Shown here piece by piece: positions 36,758 to 48,671 of a stretch of DNA of 64,000 bases. The notes below the pieces were generated by a model. It saw nothing but the letters and a program-made list of their open reading frames with translations. It ran no database searches and was not told the DNA's origin. The position numbers and the translations under genes are program-made. The stretch comes from Glandiceps talaboti (lineage: Eukaryota > Hemichordata > Enteropneusta > Spengelidae). Positions within the stretch are counted from its first letter, which is position 1, and each line of letters starts with the position of its first letter. Location: positions 24,656,592 through 24,720,591 of the forward strand of contig NC_135554.1 of NCBI RefSeq assembly GCF_964340395.1, written 5' to 3'.

Positions 36758-36970
36758 CACAGTCATTTGTTTCCCGAGGAAGTGTCTTCCTCAATGCGAA
36801 GGAGGTGTCTTCCTTCGCATTGAGTGAAACTGCGCGATCACAGAAACAAGTGTAATTTTACCCCTTTCATATAGTGTTGGTTTAATACGTCAATATTAAC
36901 GATATTAACGTCATTTTATTGTATTCTGATAGAATATTCTGAGCCATAACTCGGGAAACAAATGCCTGTG
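36758..36970. mobile_element. hAT-like MITE, copy 2 (213 bp)
   Basis: Same family as the element at 34.2 kb: left end CACAGTCATTTGTTTCCCG, right end the complement of CACAGGCATTTG, and a shared inner part around 36840-36930. It is flanked by an exact 8-bp duplication, CCCTGTCC, at 36750-36757 and 36971-36978. Confidence 0.85.
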
Positions 36971-36978
36971 CCCTGTCC

Positions 36979-39670
36979 CTCAAACCTCGACGACTTCAGC
37001 CAGAACGGACACATGCTGCTTCGACGTAACAAAGGGTGTGTGTGTGGGGGGGGGGGGTTAGGCGCCATGAGGAACGTTTGATCTTTGTTCGAACCTTACA
37101 ATCTTGCTGTGTTTAACTCAGGGGTCGGTCGGAAATAAATAAAGCTTTTCTTTTCTGATGTCGGAGCTGCAAATTAGGGTCGGTTGGGAGATTACAAACA
37201 GAAAAATAAAAAGGGCCGCCCTTATTTAGACTTAATTGCCATTCTTATCTGACCCTTACGACCGCAACAGCGCCGCCAAACTTATTTCACACTCAATTGC
37301 ATGCGCATTAAAACGTGTTGGGCCTTACACGTGTATGTTACCGTTGGCTGTGCTATTCTACAACTTAGCGGCCAACGATCGAGCCAACACTGTGACACAG
37401 TACAAGAGCCACCTATGTGGGCAGAGTCAATAACGAGTGGTCCTAGTACGAGATATTTGCGTTATTAGCCATTTAGCAAAACCTTCAGCGCCAGTACTGT
37501 CATGGGAAAAGAAAAGTATTAAATAAGTGGCATTATACGTTTAAAATAGGCCCATCTGTGAATTGACTCATTGAATACTAGCCCACAATATGTAATGTAA
37601 GTGCAAGTGGGCGAGGGAATTAGGGGTTTGGTAATTTTTTATTAATAGGTTATTGTACCTGCCTATATTCCACTATCTTAACTGACATTTTTATTTTTTG
37701 TTTAATTTTCGCCCGTCCTTCTTCAAACCAAAATTCAAAAATCAAAATGTTAGTTAGGGTAGTGGAATAGCGAAGTAGCGTTAGCCCTTCACAACTGCAG
37801 GTAGGTTACGGTTCTTGGGCAAGGAACAATGTAATTAGGAGAAGGTAACAGTGCGGGCAAAGCGGGCAGGAAAGCGAGTGTGCAATTGACTGATCGATCG
37901 ATCGATCTATTCATTGATTGATTATTTGGTTGAATGATTGATCGATTAAATGATTGATTTTTGGGGTGAAATAAAAGTTATTTCTCATGTGATATTAATC
38001 AGTTGACTGATTGATTTTTGTGGTGATATAAAACTTTTTTCCTTCTTTCCCTGGCGAGTTTTCTCTCTATCAGCTGTACATAAGTGTCTCTTTATTGACT
38101 AAATAAAGACATTGTTCATTCTTCTCTTATCTAAATTAAAACACCCCTAATCTCATAATTACTAATTAGTGTGACAATTTGCTTTATTTTTCTTCTTCTT
38201 CTTGGTATTACCACACCAAACAAAATACTCAATGATGAGCAAACTAGTATAAACGAAAGATAGTTTAGACACAACAACATAAATGTTCACAGCTTTAAAA
38301 ACCTAGGATGTCTTCCCATATATCTTGTAACAGATCTTATACAATTGCGATCAAGTATGAAACAATAACTAGCTTCTGGATGGTAACCAGCATATTATTA
38401 TATGGAAAATCTGGGAGAGATTCAGCCCAACCAATACATGTTTTATATGTCAACAATTTCTTTGGGGAAGTCAATACTTTTGAGTTATGAATTATAGAAA
38501 CTGCGAAAATGGCAAAAAAACGATGATTGACACTACTTACACGTACAAACTGATAATTCTTCATTGACACTGCCAATCAACTGTGCTATCAATATATACT
38601 TGTGTAGACTATTACTCAATTGTTACCATGATAATGGTTGATATTTGACCAAAATGTGTTGTCAAGGAAACCATTCAAAAACCCAGTTTGTATAAATAAT
38701 TTGCATATTTGGTGTTCGTTTATGGAAATATAGCTGCTCTGTTGTTTGGGTAATGAATGTATAATCTATGCGAATGCGATTCTTTAAATTTGTTTAATTG
38801 GATGGTACTAGCTGAATTTATAAATTATAGACGTCATACAGGGAGAAGCCTGACACAATGACAACTACCTGTCAATCACTTTTCACACTCTACAGTTTTA
38901 TGTAAATTACACACAGACAGGACATTAGTTTTACAACAACATGTGTATTTTTGTTGGTTTATACATTTATTCACATATCTCATAAACAGTAGTAACTCAA
39001 ATCATTGTAATTTTCATAAAGTTGTGGATAACAAGAATATGTCATTCTTTGAAATAACTTTAAAAATGACATTTTTTACCAGTTTGACTATTTTGGTGCT
39101 GGAATCTGCTCCCAGTAATTTTTTTTTCAGTCAAATACGCATATTTAAAGCCAAACTTTTTACTGAAATCCATTCAGGTTTGGAACCACGTGACAGGTTT
39201 ATGTTAGTCTATGTTAGTTTTATGTACATGTGGAAAGGTCAAGACTTTCCCAGTCAGTCCACAGGCTATCCTAGAGTCATCAAAACCCAGCAACAAAGCA
39301 CCCGTCGGTTCCGAGTAAGTGTGTACTTGTTCGCAATTTAACTGATGTAATCAAGTCAGCACTCCAGGAGTCACATATTTTATATATACACCACACAAGG
39401 CATGATTTTCACCAGCCCCCCCCCCCCCCTGCAATTGCTGAAAGTTTTTGAATACAAAGGGACATCCATTGTTATTCTTCTTGTCAAAGGGGGGGGGGGA
39501 GGGGTTCCAAACACTTGAATGTTTATATTAAATGATTTCAAGAAGTGCAATAACTATATCATACAGGTCAAGGTTCCGTGTTCATATGTATGTTATTCTC
39601 AAAGTCAACCTTAACGTACGGATAGTATAATACTTTGTTAGGTGTATTTGAACAAACATGATAATGTTCA
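36979..39670. other. No recognised gene
   Basis: Contains G and C homopolymer runs (37045, 39417, 39488), loose GATTGATC-type repeats at 37890-37965 and no coherent coding frame. Confidence 0.5.
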
Positions 39671-39673
39671 CAT

Positions 39674-40975
39674 TATGTCAATAAAGTCAAATTGCGTCAA
39701 TAAAGTCACATTACACTGATACGGTCAAGTTATACGTCAATCAGGTCAAATTACAATAATAATGTCAAATTAGGTCAATAAGGTCAAATGCCACGAATTG
39801 CGTCAAATTACTTCAATATGGTCAAAGTACTGCAATACGGTCAAATTACACTACTAATTACACTAATAAGGTCAAATTACGCCAATTAGGCCAAATTACA
39901 GCAATAAAGTCAAACTGCCCCGAGAAGGTCAAATTACTTCAATAAGGTCAAAGTACTGCAATACGGTCAAATTACACTACTAATTACACTAATAAGGTCA
40001 AATTACGCCAATTAGGTCAAATTACAGCAATAAAGTCAAACTGCCCCGAGAAGGTCAAATTACTTCAATAAGGTCAAAGTACTGCAATACGGTCAAATTA
40101 CACTACTAATTACACTAATAAGGTCAAATTACGCCAATTAGGTAAAATTACAGCAATAAAGTCAAACTGCCCCGAGAAGGTCAAATTACTTCAATAAGGT
40201 CAAAATACTGCAATACGGTCAAATTACACTACTAATTACACTAATAAGGTCAAATTACGCCAATTAGGTCAAATTACAGCAATAAAGTCAAACTGCCCCG
40301 AGAAGGTCAAATTACTTCAATAAGGTCATAATACTGCATTACGGTCAAATTACACTACTAATTACACTAATAAGGTCAAATTACGCCAATTAGGTCAAAT
40401 TACAGCAATAAAGTCAAACTGCCCCGAGAAGGTCAAATTACTTCAATAAGGTCAAAGTACTGCAATACGGTCAAATTACACTACTAATTACACTAATAAG
40501 GTCAAATTACGCCAATTAGGTCAAATTACAGCAATAAAGTCAAACTGCCCCAAGGAGGTCAAATCTTCAATAATGTCAACACAATATAAAGATCATGTAT
40601 GGCAGTTACTTGACATTTAGCAAATTACATTAATACGGTTTAAGTGCTGCAATAAGGTCAAATCACACTATATCATTTAAATCATTAAAACAAGGCAAAG
40701 TTACATTACTAAGGTCAAATTACACTACTAAAGTCAAATTGCATCAGTAAGACCAAATTACTGTAATGCGTTTAACAATTGAATACGTTCGTATTGCACC
40801 AATAATGTCAAATTACCTTAATAATAAGGTCGAGTTGCACAAATATGGTCAAATTACTGCAATAAGGTCAAGTTGCAATAATAAGGTCAAATTACTGAAA
40901 TAAGGTCGAGTTGCACAAATATGGTCAAATTACTGTAATAAGGTCAAGTTGCACTAATAAGGTCAAATTGTTTGA
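39674..40975. repeat. Nested satellite: 19-base monomers in a 126-base higher-order repeat
   Basis: Monomers of the form [A/T]AGGTCAAATTACNNCAAT run for 1.3 kb. Between 39799 and 40560 they are organised in a higher-order unit of exactly 126 bases (six 19-base monomers plus one 12-base partial). Anchors recur at 39925, 40051, 40177, 40303 and 40429. The flanks hold single, more diverged monomers. No open frame runs through. It begins just beyond the stop of the minus-strand receptor gene. Confidence 0.9.
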
Positions 40976-41011
40976 ACATCTACGATCCATGAATATTACC
41001 ATGGTTACCGG

Positions 41012-44000
41012 TCAATTACTTGCAGATAAAAGTGATCGCACGTGTCGATCTGCCATGAATGCTAAGAAGATGAAAGTTCCTTGTAGGGAATTGAATATGA
41101 TAACGAACACACTAAATATTGCATTATCAATAAAGCTTTCAGCCAAGGCAAAGAGCCAAGAAAGTCCAATCACAATTGATAACTTAATGCAAATAGTAAG
41201 TTGTCTTTTCCATCCTTGAACACTACCCCCTATTGCTATGCTTGACGAATTCCTGACTGATTTAAAGACAAGAACGCCACAGATTGTGTTAAACACAAGG
41301 ATAACAGCGATTGGGGCAATGAAAAATGATATCAGTGCATCTCGGTTACGAATCCAGCAGATGTTGTCGGCACCATACCCTACAGTCAGACCAGTGCATT
41401 CACAGAGATCAAGTGTGGCTAGCACACCTACAACAATTGCAGGTAGAACCCAACCACAGACACAGTATGCCACGTATATCTTCATCCCTTGATACACCGT
41501 TACAGAGCCATTACTGATAGCAGTAAATGTGCGACACATGTCAAACATCACTATAGCCATCCAAGCGAAGCTGGTCAACCAAGAATAATGCAGCAACGCT
41601 GCCAAAGGAAAGCAAAGCTGTGGAAATTCATTCAGTCCCATTCCCGAGAGGAATAGACACAGTGCTAATAACTTAGATATCACCAAATGTAACATAACTT
41701 TAGCAGGGAAACTGTGTAGTGTTTTGTTGGCGCTGTACACTATTATATGTACACTCAGAGACAACAATGACAATGCAGAGCAAGCTATATTTAACCATGT
41801 CAACCACTGGCCAAGTGCAGGGAGAGAACTAAACAGAAGATCTGACATGCAAATAAAAACTCCCCCTTCAAAAATGATGAAAAATTTTGCCTTGACTTCG
41901 AAATCGTTAAAACGATAAACGAGTATACCTTCTTCGATATCATAATTCGTTATATTCAACCGTAATATATCAGATAATGCACATGGCAACGAATTGTTGT
42001 TTAAAGTTATGTTTTCCGTGTTAGAATAATTCTGCAGAGGAAGTCGACTCGTTCCGTTAGAGTCAAGGGTATTGTTAAAAACTGACATGGCATCTACAGT
42101 ATTGCGTATATGAGGTGTTCTGGGGAGGTGTATACATGTCATAACAAAAGGGTCATATAAGGAGTTCTCTGGGCAGGATACATTCCCAGTTTTATCAGAC
42201 AGGTCTCTACCAAATATGACATGTAAATTAACTTGTTTAAAACTGGGCATATCAAACAATATTGCGAGACCATAGGTTCCTCGCGAATGTTGTTCCCACA
42301 GTGTTCCACAGTTCATTACATTCACCCCATTACAAGTTGCACATTTGGCATTTTTGAAAATGCCTTTATTCCGTGGAGAAGGAGCATCAACAAGGGACGT
42401 GTACGACTGACAAAGCCGTGTTGCATTTGCAAACTCTTCATCACTTTGGTAAAGAGAACGTTGACATTGTTCAACATAGTTCATGTGGCACACCCTTTTA
42501 ATGGCCGTTGAATTGTCTCTTTCTATCGCTTTGATGTTACATATATTTTTATCAAAGGTCGCGTTTATAAACTCGAGGAGCTGCCAAAAGTCTAAGTTGA
42601 AACTCTCCTCGTACCTGTTAATTGAATCGATACCCGTTGCTTTACAAAACCATTCAACTTTCCATGTCACTAATTCAGATAAGCGTATACCATTACAGAT
42701 TGTACAGAATAGATTACGGAAAACTGTCCCATCAGGTGCAGTCACTGGTATAGCTCTCAGAGACGTTTCTGTGGAACAAGAAAACCGGATTTAAATAAGC
42801 ACATGATCTGCTCCTTTAATGTACGCACAATTGTTTCCGATAACATGACTTCAGAAACTAGGGTATGTAGGTTGGAATTTTATCTTTATTTTACTTTCAA
42901 TTTTTAAAAATTACTTCAACTCCAAGATAGGATGCTCGTCGGTCACAATACCTCCTTGAACATTTGAAGAGCCGTAAAGGAAGTAAATGAACACACGTAT
43001 AACATGTTATGCATGCATGTACTATTATAGTTTTAAAAGGCCCGGTTTTCTCTGGAAAACGATTTTTTTAAACCATGACTACAGTTGAGGTAAAGACATG
43101 AAGGTGTAGACGGAAATAGAAGTAAATTTTACCATTTTAGCTTTTTGCATGCAAAAAAATGTTTAGGATCGGAGGGCTTAAACTAGGGTCGGTCTAGGGT
43201 TATCGGAAACACTGTTGTTTTGTTTTTATTTTGGGTTAAATTAATGTTCCATTGCTTAATCAGTCATTCATAGTCAAAGATTAAAGCAAAACAGAAACAG
43301 TAAATAATCGAAGTGACATCAAAGAAACCATAGAAAGTGATGTGCTTTAAAGTGGCCATATGGATGAGGATTGGGTTTTTATTTTAGATTTTAATCTATA
43401 TAAATAATTTTATCCTCAGCTGACTTCCTCCTTGAAAAAGGAATGCGAAACAACATATGCCAAATCCCTGTTTGCATCTCAAGTAAAAGTGCAAACATTA
43501 ATAATTGTGTAAATTGTTTATTTATGTACAGTAACAAACGGTTGACAAAACGTTTAGTTTTGCAATGTATTTAGTTAGAAACAATGACTTAGCATATGTT
43601 GTTTCATGTTGAAATTTCCAAGGAGGAAATCGTGATAAAATTGTTTGTAGATTAAAAATCTAAAATAAATACCAATTCCTCGACATCCTTTTTAATTGGT
43701 ATTAAACCCACCTCCATCTTCAATAGGTGCGACACACAAATCATAAATGTACACATCATGCCAGTCAGCTGGACAGCTTTGTTTCATTGCTATACTGTCT
43801 TCCATTGTGTTTACACAGACATGGAATTCATCCTCGTTCCTTTTGCCAACTTGAGAAGATGATGGGACTGTCATGGCAACCCCGCATACATCCATGTAGT
43901 CAAAACAGCAGTCACCAAACTGTAAACACAGCGAATCGCAGTGGCAGCTGGAACGCACTTCATGTGCACCCTGTATTACTGGCCCGTTACACATTGGCTG

Positions 44001-44141
44001 GCCAGATGCTGTGATACACGAGTCTAATCGGCGATGTGTGGCCTCATCAATACAAATATCATCTCCATTTGTTTCATCGTGAAAAGCAACAGTAGCAGCC
44101 GATATTAAATACGTGACGGCGATTGCAGTGAAACAAAACAT
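41012..44141 (-). CDS. Somatomedin B / class B-like seven-transmembrane receptor, two exons
   Basis: Exon 1 is 44141-43712 and exon 2 is 42768-41012 (stop TGA). The junction (GAT GGA G|GTGGGT ... CCACAG|AA ACG) restores one 728-residue frame. It opens with a signal peptide (MFCFTAIAVTYLISAATV), then a somatomedin B domain (CHCDSLCLQFGDCCFDYMDVC). Next come two Cys-rich segments with the motifs FCTICNG and CATCNG, many Asn glycosylation sites, and seven hydrophobic helices in the last 260 residues, the first being WLTWLNIACSALSLLSLSVHII. The helix pattern (WMAIVMFDMCRTF, CGWVLPAIVV, SWLFALAE) fits the secretin/adhesion-like class; I see no GPS autoproteolysis motif. It should be a surface G protein-coupled receptor; ligand unknown. 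An acceptor-like CAG sits at 44173, so a 5' UTR intron is likely. A satellite array begins about 40 bases past the stop. Confidence 0.88.
42832..43211. mobile_element. Inverted-repeat element family B, copy 1
   Basis: Begins TGTTTCCGATAAC and ends with its complement. It shares the internal order of motifs (GTCGGTCACAAT, AAGTAAATGAA, GGGCTTAAACTAGGGTCGGT) with copies at 55.9 and 59.9 kb. No coding capacity. It lies in the only intron of the receptor gene. Confidence 0.65.
43361..43688. mobile_element. Inverted-repeat element family D, copy 1
   Basis: TGGATGAGGATTGG...TTTTAGATTTTAATCT on the left is mirrored on the right by AGATTAAAAATCTAAAAT...CCAATTCCTCGACATCC. Non-coding. It abuts exon 1 of the receptor gene on its intron side. 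Confidence 0.55.
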
Positions 44142-44772
44142 GTTTGGTGAAATTCTACGGATCAGTATCTGCAAATAGGATCAAGAAATTCAAATTAGAT
44201 ATGCTTAGCTATAGTAGGAATAGTTGGTGTAATTTGCATTCTGCTATAGTAATCATAAATGGATGTTAGGCCATAGTCACTTCTAGTTGTTTCTTCGTGA
44301 CTTGGCGCAGTTCTTGTGTGGGCTTCATCTGTGGCAATAGTAGACACAGGGTTAGCTGTTACAGCTATCCCCTGCATTGATTGCCTCCTTTGTACTTATC
44401 AGACTGAGAGCCTTAACCTACATCGACTCGATTTGTGATCAGAGAGTCAAGGGGACATTTGTGGTCATTCTAAAACATCTGTACCCTCGCCCGTTCGTAT
44501 GCGTCGAATCTTTGTCTTCCGATGGTGTTTGTGAATTCTCGGCACCGTACAGGCTTCAATAATGACAATATGTATTGCCAGAAGCATGTACAAAATATTA
44601 TAAACTTATCTACCCATATACAATATATTTCAATTTACAAATTAATTAATGAGTGTAGCGTAGATAATTAAACAATCAAGTAAACCAAATTTCGGGAAAT
44701 AGGCCCCAATGAAGCTGTCAGTGTTATATATGCAGTGTGTTTGTGTCAGACTGATACACTGGATATTTAGGT

Positions 44773-44913
44773 GTTATTCCCCAATATTTTTTCTTCGTTC
44801 AGCCAATGAAAATACGGGTGACCTAAGGGGTCTTGTCACTACGAGTCGCTGTCACAAGTAGTGACAATCCTTAGGTCAGGAGTATTTTCTGGCTGAATGA
44901 ATTGGAGAATAAC
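44773..44913. mobile_element. Foldback element (141 bp)
   Basis: An almost fully palindromic unit: GTTATTCCCCAAT at the left, ATTGGAGAATAAC at the right, and matched inner arms (TTCAGCCA / TGGCTGAA, GACCTAAGG / CCTTAGGTC, TTGTCACTAC / GTAGTGACAA). Its strand can fold into a long hairpin. No coding capacity. Confidence 0.7.
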
Positions 44914-45493
44914 ATAATTATACCAGGGCCAGTTTTATCAAAGGAAAATTGGGGGAGAAAGTAACACTAATTTTGAAAGTTCTGACTCATATTTAGAACA
45001 CAGCAGAACAAGTGACGTAAGCACGCATTGTCGTGACATGGACTCGCATTGTCATGAAGTAGCTAGAACGACCAAAGTATATATTCTATATTTGTTGTTA
45101 ACTTGGCTCGTGCATGGTAATGATGGGTGTTTCTCGGACAAACGGAAAGTATAGTGATGACAAAACAATATACAAGTTAATTAGAAAAAAGTTGGTGTTT
45201 CAACTGCATTTTCAAGGTGATTCTATTATATGGTCCAGGCAGCAAAGTTACAATGTATATATGGTTATTGTGTATTTGATTCTGTGTTGGTTTAAACGAG
45301 AGGTTGGAAAAATTATACCCATACTTTTTTACGTAATGCATTTTATTCTATGTTTCGTGTTGTTAGGCCAAAAAAAGAAGAAGTGGTTCTGGTCAGCGCG
45401 CGCGTCACTTCAACACTAGCGCTTCACTCCTTTTTTTCCGATCTGGCGGCAAGCTAGCATTTTGAGCTTGTTCAAAAATTGAAAATGGCCACT

Positions 45494-47414
45494 GAATTGA
45501 ATTGAATTGAATTGAATTGAATTGAATTGAATTGAAATTTATTCCACCAGAAGAGAAAAATATATACACAAACTCTGAAAGCAACGGATAAAACATTTCT
45601 GGTGAGGGCCATGGAAATAGTTCGTAGGAACTAATCAATGTCCATGGACCGTACATGTAGATAATAAATACAAATTTGGGCTGGTACGAGTTTCACAATA
45701 ACAACAAAAATACAATTCTTAGTAAATAAGGAGAAGTGTTGGTGGCAAAATTAAATGGAAGCTTATAAACGTAACGGGAAAAAATAGTAAAATAAGAACA
45801 GGTAACAAGCACAAGTTCTAATATACAGAAATAAAATTACAGTGGCAAATTGAAAGAGACAACAGATAAAGGTTATTCCCTCAGAAGATACTGCTTTAAG
45901 TTTTTCTTAAAATTATGTCTATTGTTTATCGTTCTTACAGACATAGGCACAGAGTTCCAGGTTTTAATAGATGCGTACTTGAAGTTGTGTTGACTAATTG
46001 AGAGGTTAACCTTAGGGATTGGAAAGTTACCACTGTTGTTAGCACTGGTTGGATAGCTATGGGACAACTGGTATGTGATGTAATGGTCAAGAGTGTGTGT
46101 AAAGCGGTTATGGTTTAGATCGTAGATGAACATGCAAGTCTGAAGTTTACAAAGTTTATAGATGTCAAGAATATTAAGTTGGTTAAAGAGAGGAGTAGAG
46201 TGTGCATGGTAGTCAGAGAAGGTTATGAGACGAACTATTTTCTTTTGTAGACGGTAAAGTGGGTCAAGGGCTGTTGGATAAGTGTTTCCCCAGATTTCAA
46301 CACAATAACTAAGGTGGGGGAGAATTAGACTATTATAGAGGAGGATGAGGACAGATTTAGGAACATAGTGCCGAATGCGTGAAATTATGCCAACTTTCGG
46401 GCTGATTGTGTTCCTCACTTTTTCAATATGTGACTTCCAAGTAAGGGAGGGGTCGATTGCTACGCCTAGGTATGTGGCTGACAACACTCCCTTCACGGGT
46501 GTATTGCCAATACAAAGACGTCCTTCCAAATGGGTGGATTTTTGGGGCGTTTTTATGACCATATAGTTTGTTTTTTCGATGTTAATTGTAAGTTTGTTTG
46601 CATTGCACCAGAGGTTGACTTTGTCAAGAGGTTTACTGAGAAGAGAAAGGTTAATATGGGTGGATGTCATGTATTTGAAAAGATTAGTATCGTCAGCAAA
46701 TAGTCGAATGTTGAAAGCATCAGTAGATTTGTTAATATCGTTAATATAAATCAAGAAAAGGATAGGTCCCAAGATAGATCCTTGCGGTACGCCACATTTG
46801 ATCTGTCTTGGGTTTGAAGTGAAGCCGTTGATATTAACAACCTGTTGACGATTTTCCAGATAGCTTTGGAACCAGCGGAGAGGTACACCTCTGATTCCAT
46901 AGTAAGAAAGTTTTTTGAGTAGAATTTGGTGGTCAATAGTATCAAAAGCCTTTTTAAGGTCAATAAAGATGCCAAATGTAATTAGACCGTTGTCCATTTT
47001 GTCTGTAATGTCTGAAACCAAATCAGCTAAAGCAAGTTTTGTACTATATTTTTTTCGAAATCCATATTGGGTATTTATAATAATATTAAATTTGTCGAGG
47101 AAAGTGGTTAGCTGGTCATGTACAATTGATTCGAAAACCTTACTGAGTATCGGTAGAATAGAAATGGGCCTATAGTTACTGGCTTCAAGCACTGAGCCTT
47201 TCTTGTAGATTGGTGATATTTTTGCAAATTTGAGTGGGTCTGGAAATGTGCCTTCAGTGAGAGAACAGTTAATAATGTGGGTTAGTGGACGAGAAATGTA
47301 ATGAACAGAATCAATGATGAGTTTAGGATGAATATGATCGTGTCCCATAGCTTTCCGGGGATCTAAGCGACTGATTTCCTTGGCAACATCGTTTTCATTA
47401 ACTGGTGGCGGGCT
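45494..47414 (-). mobile_element. 5'-truncated CR1/L2-like LINE
   Basis: The element runs on the minus strand from about 47414, where a stop precedes PPPVNENDVAKEISRLDPRKAMG, through the reverse transcriptase to a 3' UTR. That UTR contains AATAAA and ends in an (AATTC)n tail at 45536-45494. A pentamer tail of this kind marks the 3' end of this LINE group. The endonuclease is missing, as expected from incomplete reverse transcription. Confidence 0.8.
45873..47410 (-). CDS. Reverse transcriptase of the truncated LINE
   Basis: One uninterrupted minus-strand frame of about 510 codons (491 from the first ATG). It shows FAKISPIYKKGS, NYRPISILPILSKVFE, QYGFRKKYST, motif A FIDLKKAFDTIDH, motif B CGVPQGSILGPILFLIYIND, motif C IRLFADDTNLF, YLGVAIDPSLTW and LPHLSYCVEIWG. 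The C-terminus (TWNSVPMSVRTINNRHNFKKNLKQYLL) is complete. The lack of any lesion suggests a recent insertion, but with no endonuclease and no promoter it is unlikely to be expressed as a working enzyme. Confidence 0.85.
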
Positions 47415-47795
47415 TCATACCCCTTTCTCATAACATTTTACCCACAGTTCATCACTCATCAAGCGAAAGCACACACATCGCGCACGGGTGTTAGGGAATG
47501 TTTAATATTGCAGGGTACAAGTATCACCCAAAATAGCTGTCAGACCTCATTCATCACGTACCTATTGACATGCTAATCTCTAATGCTAATCAGTTCAGAT
47601 TACGTTCGGATCAAAGATCGGCCTTTTGGCCTTGTCAACGTCCTTACTACGGCTGTTCCGTGACTTGAGCAGGGGTTTTCTGAATACTGGAGATACATTG
47701 TAGATTTGTACTGGAGCCAGCGTATGCTGACTTTCCCCGTGGAAAGTAGCGTGAGTACTTCAATCACCGGCTAGTTTCAGACGATACCATTATCA

Positions 47796-48238
47796 GTGAC
47801 AATTTCTGCGGTCATCGAGTTTGGAAAGTTTATCACCTTTAATTTAACTGGTGAGGTTCAGAAAGAGTCGAGACCAGTACCAGTGCAGAATGCATTTAAA
47901 CTCTTGATGGGTGGTGCTAGAAAAAAAACATGGCCAAAACTCTGGCCAAAACAACGACAGCTTGACCGACCAAACGCACGTTTTAAGCTGCACAATGATA
48001 AGATACGTTACGATGGTTGCAGGGACAGAACCTCGGATGGGATTATAACATTATCAGTAAAGTCTATGTTCGACATGATCTGCAATGCACATCTCCAGTT
48101 GAGATTCCATATTTCTCATCTTCTGTGTTTCCAGCAATCTGTAATTATTGTGGCTGTGGTCATGATTTGCTGACAGGAGAGAGAGCAGCTGACATCTACC
48201 CAACCTGCAGTGGTTGCTATGCAACCAAACCAAAATGA
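47796..48238 (+). pseudogene. Transposon-type protein fragment with a C-terminal zinc ribbon
   Basis: Two overlapping frames join near 48010. The first reads RPVPVQNAFKLLMGGARKKTWPK...NARFKLHNDKIRYDGCRD. The second reads PVEIPYFSSSVFPAICNYCGCGHDLLTGERAADIYPTCSGCYATKPK, which has two CxxC pairs suited to bind zinc. The general look is that of invertebrate transposon-associated proteins, possibly the same group as the SAP-like fragment at 13.3 kb. A frameshift separates the halves. Not recognised with certainty. Confidence 0.35.
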
Positions 48239-48582
48239 CTCAGAAGAAAGAGAAAATTCTTCAGGGCCCAGGCCCATGATCACTGACTGAACACTATATG
48301 TGATATGTGAACACTGAATACTGTGTGATGTATATACATTAACATTTAAAGGAAAAAACCAAAAAAAATTTGCGTCGTCGCACCGTTTTTGGAAAAAAGA
48401 TATGACCAGAACCATTTTTTTGGCCTTATTGCCTATCGCGTAATTCAAACAGAGTGTGAGCCCTATGACTAGCATTCTAATTGATAGATTGATTGCAATA
48501 AGTTGACGTGATTCTGTAACATTGATTATGTTTGTGTAATTCAGACTATTTTCACTTAGCCTAGTGAATCCAACTCACTACT

Positions 48583-48599
48583 GATGATGATGATGATGA

Positions 48600-48669
<70 letters not shown>

Positions 48670-48671
48670 GA
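48583..48671. repeat. (ATG)n then (TTG)n
   Basis: About 29 units in all; gives a poly-Met/Leu frame that is not a gene. Confidence 0.95.

Noticed and set aside
39674-40975. CRISPR-like array
   Set aside because: The DNA is eukaryotic, the repeats have no unique spacers and the period is nested; it is a satellite.
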